Assembly (NCBI RefSeq): GCF_030686865.1
Contig: NZ_JAQYUS010000001.1
Coordinates: 682,001 to 746,000 of the forward strand
From: Kaistella sp. SH40-3
Lineage (GTDB): Bacteria > Bacteroidota > Bacteroidia > Flavobacteriales > Weeksellaceae
Length of the DNA: 64,000 bases
Direction: 5' to 3'
The notes beneath the pieces are model-generated. The model was not told where the DNA came from and made no database searches. It saw only the letters and a program-made list of their open reading frames with translations. How positions within the stretch are numbered: the stretch's first letter is position 1; the number at the start of each line of letters is the position of its first letter. The position numbers and the translations under genes are program-made. Below, piece by piece: positions 1 to 7,926 of the stretch.

Positions 1-275
1 CTGGCTGCTAAAGCGGAATTAATAGCCTCGTCAACGTGGCTCATATCTCCTTTATAATAGAAACCTAAATTATGTTGGTGATCTTGTGGTGAATTAATCG
101 TCACCTTATTCTCTGTTTTAACTTCTTTACCGTTGATGACCATTGGGATTTCAACTTTCTCTTTCCACATTTTTTTGTAGGTAGAAATCAAAGATTTAAC
201 CTCTTCAGAACCGGGTTCGTAACTTCTTACCGGCTCATTTATTGCGAAAGGAACCTGTGAAATTGCTTTTGACAT
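1..275 (-). CDS. pruA: 1-pyrroline-5-carboxylate dehydrogenase (N-terminal part)
   Basis: Partial gene running off the left edge; only the first 91 codons are present. The start is the ATG whose complement lies at 273-275. The N-terminus (MSKAISQVPFAINEPVRSYE) and the later NSPQDHQHNLGFYYKGDMSHV stretch match my recollection of the Bacteroidota type of delta-1-pyrroline-5-carboxylate (glutamate semialdehyde) dehydrogenase, normally about 540 residues, which oxidises P5C to glutamate in proline catabolism using NAD. The Rossmann core and catalytic Cys/Glu lie outside the window, so the assignment depends on N-terminal resemblance alone. It is followed on the same strand upstream by a separate regulator gene. 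Confidence 0.8.
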   Translation of the reverse strand, partial: MSKAISQVPFAINEPVRSYEPGSEEVKSLISTYKKMWKEKVEIPMVINGKEVKTENKVTINSPQDHQHNLGFYYKGDMSHVDEAINSALAA

Positions 276-357
276 ATTTTTAATTTTTATTGATTTTATT
301 AGATTCGTACAAAGTTAAGTGAATTACATTAATGTTCCAAAAAAGGAAATAATGAAC

Positions 358-1011
358 TTATTTCTTAACCAAAATTTTCTCACAAACCATCTTGCTTAAA
401 GTGGTTCTAATCCCGTCATCTTTTAGGATTGTCATCGACTGATCGTAATTCTCAATCTCTAAAATTTCTAATTTCGTTCCCAGTTCTAATTCTTTGCTGT
501 TAAGGTAAGTCAGGAAATCGTCATCAGAAACCGTAACTGCACTGAAAATAATTTGATCACCAATTTTACAATTGCTTAATTTCTGTAAATCCAAAGCGAT
601 GATGTTTCCTTCTTTGTCAGGAATAGGTTCGCCGTGAGGATCAAATTTTGGATATTGCAGAATTTCGTCCATCTTGTCAAAGAATAATTCTGAATGTACG
701 TGTTCTAACTGCTCAGCAATCTCATGTACATTTTCCCAGCCGATATTCATTTTCTCGACCAAAAACATTTCTGTGAGTCGATGTTTTCTTACAATTAATG
801 CCGCTTGTTTTTTACCTTCTTCGGTAATTTTTAAGGGTTTATAGGTTTCATAGAGGACCCAGTTTTTGAGCGCGAATTTCTTCATCATATTATTAACGCT
901 CGGCATCTTTACATTTAGAAACTTGCTTAACTCGTTTACAGTGACAGTGTTATAATCGTTTCTTAGATGAAAAATGGCTTTCAGGTAATTCTCTTCAGTA
1001 AGTGAAATCAT
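358..1011 (-). CDS. DtxR/MntR-family metal-dependent transcriptional regulator
   Basis: 217 residues. Residues 1-70 form a winged helix-turn-helix, 71-125 the dimerisation/metal domain and about 140-215 a C-terminal FeoA/SH3-like domain. Metal ligands typical of MntR are visible: H77 and the E100-x-x-E103-H104 motif. The first-helix ligands (Asp8, Glu11 in Bacillus MntR) are replaced by Asn and Lys, so metal specificity (Mn versus Fe) cannot be read from sequence. Proteins of this family repress metal uptake genes when the metal is bound. No metal transporter lies beside it here, so targets are probably elsewhere. A TAGATTTG -7 element (complement at 1033-1040) and a perfect palindrome at 1052-1072 precede it and could be its own control region. 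Confidence 0.88.
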   Translation of the reverse strand: MISLTEENYLKAIFHLRNDYNTVTVNELSKFLNVKMPSVNNMMKKFALKNWVLYETYKPLKITEEGKKQAALIVRKHRLTEMFLVEKMNIGWENVHEIAEQLEHVHSELFFDKMDEILQYPKFDPHGEPIPDKEGNIIALDLQKLSNCKIGDQIIFSAVTVSDDDFLTYLNSKELELGTKLEILEIENYDQSMTILKDDGIRTTLSKMVCEKILVKK

Positions 1012-1032
1012 AAAGTTAGATTCTAATATTTA

Positions 1033-1040
1033 CAAATCTA
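1033..1040 (-). promoter_or_regulatory. Putative -7 element for the DtxR/MntR gene
   Basis: TAGATTTG on the minus strand fits the Bacteroidota -7 consensus TAnnTTTG and lies 22 bases upstream of the regulator start codon. A matching -33 TTTG is not obvious because the expected place is occupied by the 1052-1072 palindrome. Confidence 0.45.
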
Positions 1041-1051
1041 ACAAAATAAAA

Positions 1052-1072
1052 GCGCGTAAAAAATTTACGCGC
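1052..1072. other. Perfect palindrome upstream of the DtxR/MntR gene
   Basis: Arms GCGCGTAAA (1052-1060) and TTTACGCGC (1064-1072) enclose three A residues. Read on the minus strand it is followed by a T-rich run, as in an intrinsic terminator, yet no annotated minus-strand gene ends just before it. It also sits where a repressor could block the regulator promoter. The rest of 1012-1285 is AT-rich with no convincing ORF. Confidence 0.55.
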
Positions 1073-1285
1073 CTACATTTAAATAAAAATACATGAAGAA
1101 AATTTACATCAGTTTTAAAATTTAATGAAATTATTGTTCAACTTTAAAATAATGATGTTAAAAAGGTTATTAGTTTTTCATTTGGTTATTTTGATAGAAC
1201 AAAGGTGTATCAAAAATTAATTAATTCATAGGTATTTTCACCCAAATTGTATGGTTTAATTCACCCTTTTTTCTAAATTTAAACT

Positions 1286-2317
1286 ATGAAATATTCCTTT
1301 AAAAATGATTATGCCGAAGGTGCTCATCCGCGAATTCTGGAAGCATTAATTCAATCAAACTTGATTCAGCAAAACGGTTACGGACTCGATGAGTATTCGC
1401 TAAACGCAGAAAATATCATTCGACAAAAAATAAATAATCCGAAATCTAAAGTTCATTTTGTTTCGGGTGGAACACAAGCAAACCTTATTGTAATCTCGGC
1501 ATTTTTACGTCCACATGAAAGTGTTGTAGCGGCAGCGACAGGTCATATTTTCACCAACGAAAGTGGTGCGATTGAAGCGACCGGTCATAAAGTACACGGA
1601 ATTGAAACTTCTGAGGGGAAAATTTATCCTGATGATATTCAAAAAATCATTGATGTTCATCAAAATAAACCACATCAGGTAAAGCAGAAATTGGTTTATA
1701 TTTCAAATTCTACCGAGGTAGGTACCATTTATTCTAAAAAGGAATTGATTGATTTATACCAGTTCTGTCAAGAAAGAAATCTTTATTTATTTGTGGATGG
1801 AGCAAGGTTGGGACATGCTTTAACCGCTGAGAATAATGATCTTACTTTAGAAGACTTCGGGAAATACACGGATGCTTTCTATTTGGGCGGAACAAAAAAT
1901 GGTGCTTTAATTGGTGAAGCGATCATCATTAATAATGAAAGTTTGCAGGAAGAATTTGGTTTTCATTTAAAACAAAAAGGTGCCATGCTCGCCAAAGGTC
2001 GTTTGCTTGGAATTCAGTTTCAGGAATTGTTAAAGGATGATTTGTATTTTGATCTGGCAAAACAGGCAAATCAGCAAGCGATGAAAATTAAAGATGCTTT
2101 TACCCAAGTTGGATGTAAATTTCTTTCCGAAACATTTACCAATCAAATCTTTCCAATATTAACGGATAGTCAAATTGAACAACTTTCTATTAACTTTGAT
2201 TTTTATGTTTGGAAAAAACTTGACAACGAAAAATCAGCCATTCGTTTGATTACTTCCTGGGCGACAACTAATGAGATTATAGAAAAATTCACCACCGAAA
2301 TAAAAAATTTAAAATGA
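1286..2317 (+). CDS. Low-specificity L-threonine aldolase family protein
   Basis: 343 residues, the normal length of PLP fold-type I threonine aldolases/beta-eliminating lyases, which cleave L-threonine or L-allo-threonine to glycine and acetaldehyde. Visible landmarks: GGTQAN (61-66, phosphate/cofactor region), H87 stacking region, VDGARLG (170-176, Asp of the PLP pyridine contact) and GGTKNG (201-206) with K204 as the expected Schiff-base lysine. The stop overlaps the start of the following peptidase gene by four bases (ATGA), so the two are translationally coupled. Exact substrate preference cannot be told from the sequence; a related lyase activity is possible. Confidence 0.88.
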   Translation: MKYSFKNDYAEGAHPRILEALIQSNLIQQNGYGLDEYSLNAENIIRQKINNPKSKVHFVSGGTQANLIVISAFLRPHESVVAAATGHIFTNESGAIEATGHKVHGIETSEGKIYPDDIQKIIDVHQNKPHQVKQKLVYISNSTEVGTIYSKKELIDLYQFCQERNLYLFVDGARLGHALTAENNDLTLEDFGKYTDAFYLGGTKNGALIGEAIIINNESLQEEFGFHLKQKGAMLAKGRLLGIQFQELLKDDLYFDLAKQANQQAMKIKDAFTQVGCKFLSETFTNQIFPILTDSQIEQLSINFDFYVWKKLDNEKSAIRLITSWATTNEIIEKFTTEIKNLK

Positions 2318-3657
2318 AAAAATCAGTCTTCTTTTTGAGCGTATTACTCTCCGTCGCTATCAATGCGCAGAAACAGGAAAAGGATCCTGAGATTTCAGAG
2401 TATGTAAAACTAGTGAGCAAAGATTCATTAAAAGCGAACATCGAAAAGTTTGTGAGTTTTGGAACGCGCCACACGATGAGTTCTACTACAGATCAGGAGA
2501 AAGGAATCGGTGCCGCCAGAAGTTGGGTTTTATCAAAGTTCAGAAATTATTCGAAAAATTCTGGTGGAAGAATGGAATTTTACCTCCAAAATGAGGATCT
2601 GCAACCCGATGGAAAACGAATCAATAAAGTTACCAATCTTGGAAATGCGATTGCGTTGTTAAAGGGAACTGATCCCTCAGATAAAAGAATTGTAATTATT
2701 TCTGGGCACCTCGACTCCAGAGTTTCAGAGGTGATGAATTCGACCGATTATGCTCCAGGCGCTAACGATGACGGAAGTGGTGTTGCAGCAGTTATCGAAT
2801 CTGCCAGAGTTTTAAGCAAATCAAAATTCCCGATGAGCATTCTTTTTGTTGCGGTCAGTGGCGAAGAGCAAGGACTTTTAGGAGCGAAAATGTTAGCCGA
2901 TAAAGCAAAGAAAGAAAACTGGGAAATTGAAGCAGTCTTGAATAATGATATGATTGGCAACAACAGTTTTGATGCTCCCAAAAATGATGGAGTTCCCAAA
3001 TTAAGAGTTTTCAGTGAAGGTCTATCTGCTTTTGAAACTGAAAAATCAGCCGCTAAGATTCGCAATTTCGGTTTAGAAAATGATGGAAATGCCCGTCAAT
3101 TGGCGAGATATGTAAAAGAAATAGGAGAGAAGTATGTGAAAAATATTGACATTAAACTAATTTATAGAAATGATCGTTTTTTGCGGGGCGGTGATCACAC
3201 TCCTTTTGTGAATCATGGGTTCACTGCAGTTCGTTTAACTGATTATTATGAAAATTATGACCATCAACACCAAGATATTCGAACAGAGAATAATAAAAAA
3301 TATGGTGATTTAATCGAGTTCATGGATTTTGATTATCTAAAAACCAATACGGCTGTAAATGTTGCAGTCTTGGCGAACTTAGCCAAATCAACTCCGCAAC
3401 CTTTAAATGTTTTAATGGATGTAAAAGAACTTTCCAATTCTACAAAACTGAGTTGGGAAAAACCAAACTCTGGAAAAGTAAAAGGCTATCAAGTTTTGAT
3501 TCGTGAAACCAGCAGTCCTGTTTGGACAGAGAGAATATTTACAACCGAAGCATCGATAACCATTCCTCTATCCAAAGATAATTATCTGTTTGCCGTTGAA
3601 AGTATATCAACTTCCGGCAACCAAAGTTTACCGGTTATTCCCAAAGTATCAAGATAA
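2314..3657 (+). CDS. Secreted M28-family metallopeptidase
   Basis: 447 residues with an N-terminal signal peptide (MKKSVFFLSVLLSVAINAQ), so exported. The M28 di-zinc site is readable: H132 in SGHLDSR, D152 in GANDDGSG, E184/E185 in SGEEQG, D212 in NNDMIG and a late histidine around 317-319. A PA-like segment is absent; residues about 365-447 form a fibronectin type III-like beta domain. Family members are aminopeptidases acting on peptide N-termini in the periplasm or outside the cell. It is coupled to the upstream threonine aldolase by a 4-base overlap and ends at a strong bidirectional terminator. Confidence 0.9.
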   Translation: MKKSVFFLSVLLSVAINAQKQEKDPEISEYVKLVSKDSLKANIEKFVSFGTRHTMSSTTDQEKGIGAARSWVLSKFRNYSKNSGGRMEFYLQNEDLQPDGKRINKVTNLGNAIALLKGTDPSDKRIVIISGHLDSRVSEVMNSTDYAPGANDDGSGVAAVIESARVLSKSKFPMSILFVAVSGEEQGLLGAKMLADKAKKENWEIEAVLNNDMIGNNSFDAPKNDGVPKLRVFSEGLSAFETEKSAAKIRNFGLENDGNARQLARYVKEIGEKYVKNIDIKLIYRNDRFLRGGDHTPFVNHGFTAVRLTDYYENYDHQHQDIRTENNKKYGDLIEFMDFDYLKTNTAVNVAVLANLAKSTPQPLNVLMDVKELSNSTKLSWEKPNSGKVKGYQVLIRETSSPVWTERIFTTEASITIPLSKDNYLFAVESISTSGNQSLPVIPKVSR

Positions 3658-3660
3658 AAA

Positions 3661-3693
3661 AAGCCCTTCTCATTAAATTAATGAGAAGGGCTT
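3661..3693. terminator. Bidirectional intrinsic terminator
   Basis: Perfect 16-base arms beginning AAGCCCTTCTCATTAA with a single-base loop, flanked by A-run and T-run, between the convergent M28 peptidase and fabI. Confidence 0.9.
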
Positions 3694-3715
3694 TCTATTT
3701 CAACTAAAAATTTAG

Positions 3716-4528
3716 TTATTCTAAATCTTCAAATTTATCTACAATTTTTTGGGAAACTCCAGTTTTACTGAAACCTCCATCGTGGAAAAGATTTTGCATC
3801 GTTACTTTTCTTGTTAAGTCCGAGAAAAGACTCACGCAATAGTTCGCACAATCCAAAGCATCAGCATTTCCAAGCGGAGACATATTATCTGCAAAGTTGA
3901 AGAAACCACTAATTCCTTTCACACCAGCACCTGCTTTAGTCATTACCGGAGATTGAGAAATCGTATTTACACGAACTTTTCGGTCGCCCCAATAATATCC
4001 GAAGCTTCTTGCGATGCTTTCTAGGTATGATTTGTTGTCTGCCATATCACCATAATTTGGGAATACTCGTTGTGCAGCAATATAAGTTAAGGCCAAAATT
4101 GAGCCCCATTCGTTCATAATATCTCTGTCCCAAGCGGCTTTCATCACTTTGTGGAAAGAAACAGAAGAAACATCCCAACCTTTTTCTAAGAAATCGTAAT
4201 TAAGATCAGTGTAGGATTTACCTTTTCTAATGTTTACCGACATTCCGATTGAATGAAGGATAAAATCAATCTTGCCAAATTTTTCTTCAGCATGAGCAAA
4301 AAGTTTGTCCAAATCTTCAACAGAAGTTGCGTCTGCAGCAATAACATCTGAGCCGGTTTTTTTGGCCAGTTCATCTATTTCTCCCATTCTCATTGCGATT
4401 GGCGCATTTGAAAGAATGAATTCTGCACCTTCTTCATGGCATCTTTCTGCAACTTTCCACGCGATCGACTGATCGTTTAAGGCACCGAAAATAATTCCTT
4501 TCTTTCCTTTTAGTAATCCGTATGACAT
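3716..4528 (-). CDS. fabI: Enoyl-[acyl-carrier-protein] reductase (FabI)
   Basis: 270 residues from the chosen start MSYGLLKGKKG; an ATG six codons further upstream is possible but adds MSKIKI, which is atypical for the family. FabI reduces the enoyl-ACP double bond with NADH in each round of type II fatty acid synthesis. It is a divergent SDR: GALNDQSIAW near the N-terminus is the dinucleotide loop, and the catalytic pair appears as Tyr in RVFPNY and Lys seven residues later in GDMADNK, matching Tyr156/Lys163 of E. coli FabI. SQSPVMTKAG is the substrate-binding loop region. It stands alone between terminators. Confidence 0.95.
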   Translation of the reverse strand: MSYGLLKGKKGIIFGALNDQSIAWKVAERCHEEGAEFILSNAPIAMRMGEIDELAKKTGSDVIAADATSVEDLDKLFAHAEEKFGKIDFILHSIGMSVNIRKGKSYTDLNYDFLEKGWDVSSVSFHKVMKAAWDRDIMNEWGSILALTYIAAQRVFPNYGDMADNKSYLESIARSFGYYWGDRKVRVNTISQSPVMTKAGAGVKGISGFFNFADNMSPLGNADALDCANYCVSLFSDLTRKVTMQNLFHDGGFSKTGVSQKIVDKFEDLE

Positions 4529-4581
4529 AATCTTAATTTTAGACAAATTTAAAAAATTTTATTGTTTAATGCATAAAAAAA

Positions 4582-4602
4582 GAACCGTATTAAATACGGT
4601 TC
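4582..4602 (-). terminator. Intrinsic terminator of the LEA-like gene
   Basis: GAACCGTAT / ATACGGTTC hairpin followed on the minus strand by seven T residues; lies between the 88-residue protein gene and fabI. Confidence 0.85.
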
Positions 4603-4624
4603 CCTCTATGATATTACAGCAAAA

Positions 4625-4891
4625 TTAGTTGGTTGCTTTTTTTACTGCTGCTTCGGCATCAACCGCCGCATCTTTGGTTTTCTCCCAAGCATCAGATACT
4701 GCATCTTTGGTGCTTTCCCAAGCATCAGAAACATTTTCCTTTGCTCTGTCCATCCAGCCTTCATGAGTTGGCTCTGTGTTTTTTTCTTTTTGTTCGCGGA
4801 TGTATTCTTTTGCTCTTTCAGCGTAATCGTTTACATGCCACTTTGCTTTATCTACTGCGTTTTCTGCTTTGTTATAATCTTGTCTGTCCAT
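4625..4891 (-). CDS. Small LEA-like/stress-type hydrophilic protein
   Basis: 88 residues, very hydrophilic, without signal peptide or membrane segment. The C-terminal half shows an 11-residue period: DAWESTKDAVS, DAWEKTKDAAV, DAEAAVKKATN. Such amphipathic 11-mers are typical of group 3 LEA and YtxH/CsbD-like stress proteins, which form helices on drying or on membranes. The gene has its own terminator. A role in desiccation, osmotic or general stress is inference; no specific orthologue name is assigned. The opposite-strand ORF here is a shadow. Confidence 0.75.
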   Translation of the reverse strand: MDRQDYNKAENAVDKAKWHVNDYAERAKEYIREQKEKNTEPTHEGWMDRAKENVSDAWESTKDAVSDAWEKTKDAAVDAEAAVKKATN

Positions 4892-5062
4892 AATAAAAAT
4901 GTTTAATGTTAATATTTAATGATTGAAAAAAAATAATTTGATACTATGAAGTTTGCAAGTTCTATTCCTAAAAATCATAATGCTATGTTAAACATTTTAT
5001 AAACTTATCATAAACGGTATAATTAATGTTTAGCAGATTTAATTTGTAATCACATAGTTTTC

Positions 5063-5070
5063 TATTTTTG
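5063..5070 (+). promoter_or_regulatory. Putative -7 element for tag
   Basis: TATTTTTG fits TAnnTTTG and ends 16 bases before the tag start. A TTTG at 5043-5046 is 16 bases upstream, somewhat closer than the usual spacing of about 19. Confidence 0.5.
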
Positions 5071-5086
5071 TCATTAAATAATACGA

Positions 5087-5659
5087 ATGGAATTAGTTCG
5101 CTGCGGCTGGTGTGAGAAAGATGATCTCTATAGAAAATACCATGATGAAGAATGGGGGAAACCTGTTTACGATGATGAAACTATTTTTGAATTTTTGGTT
5201 TTAGAAAGTTTTCAGGCTGGACTTTCCTGGTATACGATTCTAAAGAAAAGAGAAAATTTTGCAGAAGCATTTGATGACTTTGATTATAAAAAAATTGCCA
5301 ACTATTCCGAGGGAAAAGTAGAAGAGTTAAGGAATAATGCTGGGATTATAAGAAATAGATTAAAGATTTTGGCAACTGTAAATAACGCTCAAAAATTTTT
5401 AGAAATCCAAAAAGAATTCGGGAGTTTTTCAGAATACATTTGGAATTTCGTTGATGGAAAACCAATTGTAAATCATCCGAAAACATTAATTGAAATTCCT
5501 GCTACTACAGAAATTTCGGATTCGTTATCTAAAGATTTAAAGAAAAGAGGATTTAAATTTCTCGGGTCAACCGTTGTTTATGCGCACATGCAAGCAACGG
5601 GAATGGTCAATGACCATTTGGTTGATTGTCATTGCAAAAATGACATGCTGTACATCTGA
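5087..5659 (+). CDS. tag: DNA-3-methyladenine glycosylase I
   Basis: 190 residues, as in E. coli TAG. The enzyme removes 3-methyladenine from alkylated DNA to start base excision repair. The zinc 'snap' ligands are all present: C6 and H19 near the N-terminus, H177 and C181 near the C-terminus. E40 in VLESFQAGLSW corresponds to the catalytic/recognition Glu38, and the RGFKFLGSTVVYAHMQATG stretch matches the helix-hairpin-helix region. It is a single gene, convergent with the next one with 17 bases between stops. Confidence 0.95.
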   Translation: MELVRCGWCEKDDLYRKYHDEEWGKPVYDDETIFEFLVLESFQAGLSWYTILKKRENFAEAFDDFDYKKIANYSEGKVEELRNNAGIIRNRLKILATVNNAQKFLEIQKEFGSFSEYIWNFVDGKPIVNHPKTLIEIPATTEISDSLSKDLKKRGFKFLGSTVVYAHMQATGMVNDHLVDCHCKNDMLYI

Positions 5660-5676
5660 AATATTTGGTTCAAGAT

Positions 5677-6324
5677 TTATGAGTTATACCGATCGCTCAA
5701 AACCCTTTGAGAATATTGTTTACCAATAACTTTTTCATCCACCATTTTTATGACGTAAAGAAGAAATGACGAGGTTTGCTTAATGTCAATTGGAACTTTA
5801 TGCAGAGAATGACTGTATAAACTGATTTTTCCAGTTAAAAGTAAATTTGCGTAAAACTCATTAATATTTTTAAAATCACATAATGACAGGATTTGAAATT
5901 CAACATTGAAAATTCTTTGATCAAAACATTTAATCTTTAAATAATTACTTTTTCCGATGTAATTCCACGGACCAAAAAAACTGTTCGGACCAGGATATCT
6001 GCTTTGACTTTTATAGTGATTCGTATAAAGTTCCATATTTTGGATTTCATCATAATGAATATTCTCTAACTTAATTTCAACTAAATCTTCATCAAAAATT
6101 AAATCTCCTACTATATCTGCATTTAACGTCTCATAACTTAACGTAGAATAAATAATTAGTGACAATATTCCAAAAGATAAAAATCCCAGAATCAAACTTA
6201 AATACTCATTTGTACCAATTTTAAGGATTAAAAAAACTAGGATAAAAAAAGATAGTGCAGCCCATTGAGCATTGGTAATTCTACCTATGAAATTTTTTCT
6301 CTGTTCAACTATTTTGAATTTCAT
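5677..6324 (-). CDS. Hypothetical membrane protein
   Basis: About 215 residues. Two hydrophobic segments near the N-terminus (around WAALSFFILVFLILKI and LSLILGFLSFGILSLIIYS) suggest a two-helix hairpin followed by a soluble domain of about 140 residues. I do not recognise the family. The start is placed at MKFKIVEQ (6324) or the adjacent Met (6327), because a longer ORF to 6357 would run through the terminator of the upstream gene at 6335-6356. No cysteine pattern or catalytic motif stands out. PH-like bacterial membrane proteins have a similar layout, but this is only a resemblance. Confidence 0.65.
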   Translation of the reverse strand: MKFKIVEQRKNFIGRITNAQWAALSFFILVFLILKIGTNEYLSLILGFLSFGILSLIIYSTLSYETLNADIVGDLIFDEDLVEIKLENIHYDEIQNMELYTNHYKSQSRYPGPNSFFGPWNYIGKSNYLKIKCFDQRIFNVEFQILSLCDFKNINEFYANLLLTGKISLYSHSLHKVPIDIKQTSSFLLYVIKMVDEKVIGKQYSQRVLSDRYNS

Positions 6325-6334
6325 CATAAAAAAA

Positions 6335-6356
6335 TGCCGAAGCAATAACTTCGGCA
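6335..6356 (-). terminator. Intrinsic terminator of the nucleoside phosphorylase
   Basis: TGCCGAAG / CTTCGGCA arms with a 6-base loop, followed on the minus strand by seven T residues. It excludes an upstream start for the next gene. Confidence 0.85.
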
Positions 6357-6374
6357 TAAATATAAAATTATTTT

Positions 6375-7229
6375 TTATTTAATAATCCGATCCAAAACCC
6401 ACTCGATCATATTTCTTTCAGAAGCAGCATGATCCGCAGAAAACTCGCCTCTTCTTCTGTTGGCAATTACAGAGTTTACGGTAATTGCTTTATGTCCTAA
6501 CAATTTTGAAAGTCCATAAATCGCCGAAGTTTCCATCTCGAAATTCGTTACGCCTAATTCATTTAAGGTTTCCAAAAATTGATCATCAATCGCTTTCAAA
6601 CGAAGTTGTCTTCCTTGCGGCGCATAGAAACCTGGGAAGGTTGCCGTGTTTCCATGGTATTTTGCATCCTTATAATATTCGCCCATTTCTTTTGACCAAT
6701 CAGAAAAATACAACATCGGTTTAATTTTCTCATACGGGAATTTCGCCATGAAGTTTCTGGAGAATTCATTTTCAAACGCGTAGTCCTGGTAAAAATGTAA
6801 AAGGCCATCAAGCCCAACCACATTTTCAGTCACCAGCATATTGTCGACTTCAATTTCAGGATTCACACTTCCACAAGTTCCCATTCTAAATAATTCCAAA
6901 ACCGTATGATCGGTTTTGAATTCTTTATTTTTCAAATCGATATTCACCAAAGCATCCAACTCGTTCATCACGATATCGATGTTTTCGGTTCCAATTCCGG
7001 TCGACATTACCGTGATTCTTTCGCCGCGCAAAGTTCCGGTGTGCGTATAAAATTCTCTTTTATTTTTCTTGATTTCAATTTTATCGAAATATTTAGAAAC
7101 CTTTGGAACACGGTCAGGATCACCAACCAACATGATTTTCCCAGCAATATCTTCTGGCAATAAGTTCAAGTGATACACACTTCCATCGTCATTAAGCACC
7201 AATTCTGATGCTGCTAATTTATTAAGCAT
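6375..7229 (-). CDS. Nucleoside phosphorylase (uridine phosphorylase type)
   Basis: 284 residues from MLNKLAASELVLND. NP-I family enzymes split nucleosides with phosphate into base and ribose-1-phosphate for salvage. VGDPDRVPKVSKYFD is the phosphate-site motif, STGIGTENIDIV the conserved GxGxxS-like loop, and NFEMETSAIYGLSKLLG carries the Met-Glu that binds the ribose. The long form resembles uridine phosphorylases more than PNP, but substrate is not certain. An in-frame extension to 7337 exists, but it translates a structured repeat (7260-7348) and adds no family sequence, so it is rejected. Confidence 0.85.
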   Translation of the reverse strand: MLNKLAASELVLNDDGSVYHLNLLPEDIAGKIMLVGDPDRVPKVSKYFDKIEIKKNKREFYTHTGTLRGERITVMSTGIGTENIDIVMNELDALVNIDLKNKEFKTDHTVLELFRMGTCGSVNPEIEVDNMLVTENVVGLDGLLHFYQDYAFENEFSRNFMAKFPYEKIKPMLYFSDWSKEMGEYYKDAKYHGNTATFPGFYAPQGRQLRLKAIDDQFLETLNELGVTNFEMETSAIYGLSKLLGHKAITVNSVIANRRRGEFSADHAASERNMIEWVLDRIIK

Positions 7230-7259
7230 ATTATATTTTTTTATTTTATATTTTTTTAT

Positions 7260-7348
7260 GGCAGACATTTCCGCCTTCCACTCCCAATCTTTTTTGCCTA
7301 CGCATTTGCCTATGCAAAAAAAAGGATTTCCGTTCAAGTCGGGCTGCA
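7260..7348 (-). ncRNA. Structured RNA-like repeat, copy 1 (Flavo-1-like candidate)
   Basis: On the minus strand: AGCCCG, then ACGGAAATCC, a T-run, a GCAT/ATGC hairpin, an A-run, GATTG and a purine-rich TGGAAGG, closing with CGG and CTGC. AATC+T-run pairs with A-run+GATT, and GCAG/CCG pair with CGG/CTGC. The same core recurs at 54465-54570. It lies in the leader of the nucleoside phosphorylase gene in the same sense. It resembles what I remember of the Flavo-1 RNA motif of Flavobacteria; this needs a covariance search. Confidence 0.5.
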
Positions 7349-7412
7349 GATTCGTTACTAAAATCTTACGCAGTTATTAATTACTTATTAAGGATTACTC
7401 AATAATTATAGT

Positions 7413-7736
7413 TTACCCGCCAACTCTCTTCGTCTTATAACCCATGTCTTTCAAAATCACCATAATCTTATCCCGGTTATCTCCCTGAATAATAATGATT
7501 CCGTCTTTTTCCGAGCCGCCAATTCCCAAAGTCGTTTTAATTTTCTTGGAAATCTTTTTCAGTTCTTCATCGCTTCCTTCGAAACCTTCAACAAGAGTTA
7601 CCGGTTTTCCGTGCCTGCCTTTTTTTTCAAATTTACAGACAAGTGGTTCTTTCTGCACGAATTTTTCCACCGGCATTTCAAAATCCTGCTCTTCATGATC
7701 AGGGAATATATTTTTGAGTTGATCTCTTAAATCCAT
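7413..7736 (-). CDS. SUI1/eIF1-like translation factor (YciH family)
   Basis: 107 residues. The C-terminal 75 residues carry the SUI1 fold: KFEKKGRHGKPVTLVEGF, the KKIKTTLGIGGS segment and a final IIIQGDNRDKIMVILKDMGYKTKRVGG-like region (basic loop and GD motif of eIF1). Bacterial YciH proteins resemble archaeal/eukaryotic eIF1, bind the 30S subunit and affect initiation fidelity, but are not essential. Single gene, same strand as the nucleoside phosphorylase, 180 bases upstream of its coding start. No clear terminator in between. Confidence 0.88.
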   Translation of the reverse strand: MDLRDQLKNIFPDHEEQDFEMPVEKFVQKEPLVCKFEKKGRHGKPVTLVEGFEGSDEELKKISKKIKTTLGIGGSEKDGIIIIQGDNRDKIMVILKDMGYKTKRVGG

Positions 7737-7895
7737 CTACCAAAATTAATGAAATTTAATTGTAATTCAATGAGTGCTGCTATTTTTCGTTGTAAAATCA
7801 TTTTTCATTATTCTCATTTTTGGTAAATAATGTTAGGGAAATCATAAAAAAGTCTTAAAATTTAAGATTGGTTCGTTTAGTTCAGAACCAAATTG

Positions 7896-7903
7896 TAATT
7901 TTG
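7896..7903 (+). promoter_or_regulatory. Putative -7 element of the RND efflux operon
   Basis: TAATTTTG fits TAnnTTTG, 23 bases before the regulator start; a TTCG 20 bases further upstream is a one-mismatch -33 element. Confidence 0.5.
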
Positions 7904-7926
7904 CGCGTTAATTCGTAAATATAATA

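Noticed and set aside
4633-4893. Plus-strand Leu/His/Cys-rich ORF opposite the LEA-like gene
   Set aside because: Composition reflects the antisense of the charged repeat protein; the minus-strand gene has a terminator and sensible repeats.
7230-7337. N-terminal extension of the nucleoside phosphorylase ORF
   Set aside because: It translates the structured repeat at 7260-7348 and shows no family sequence; the start at 7229 gives the normal protein.
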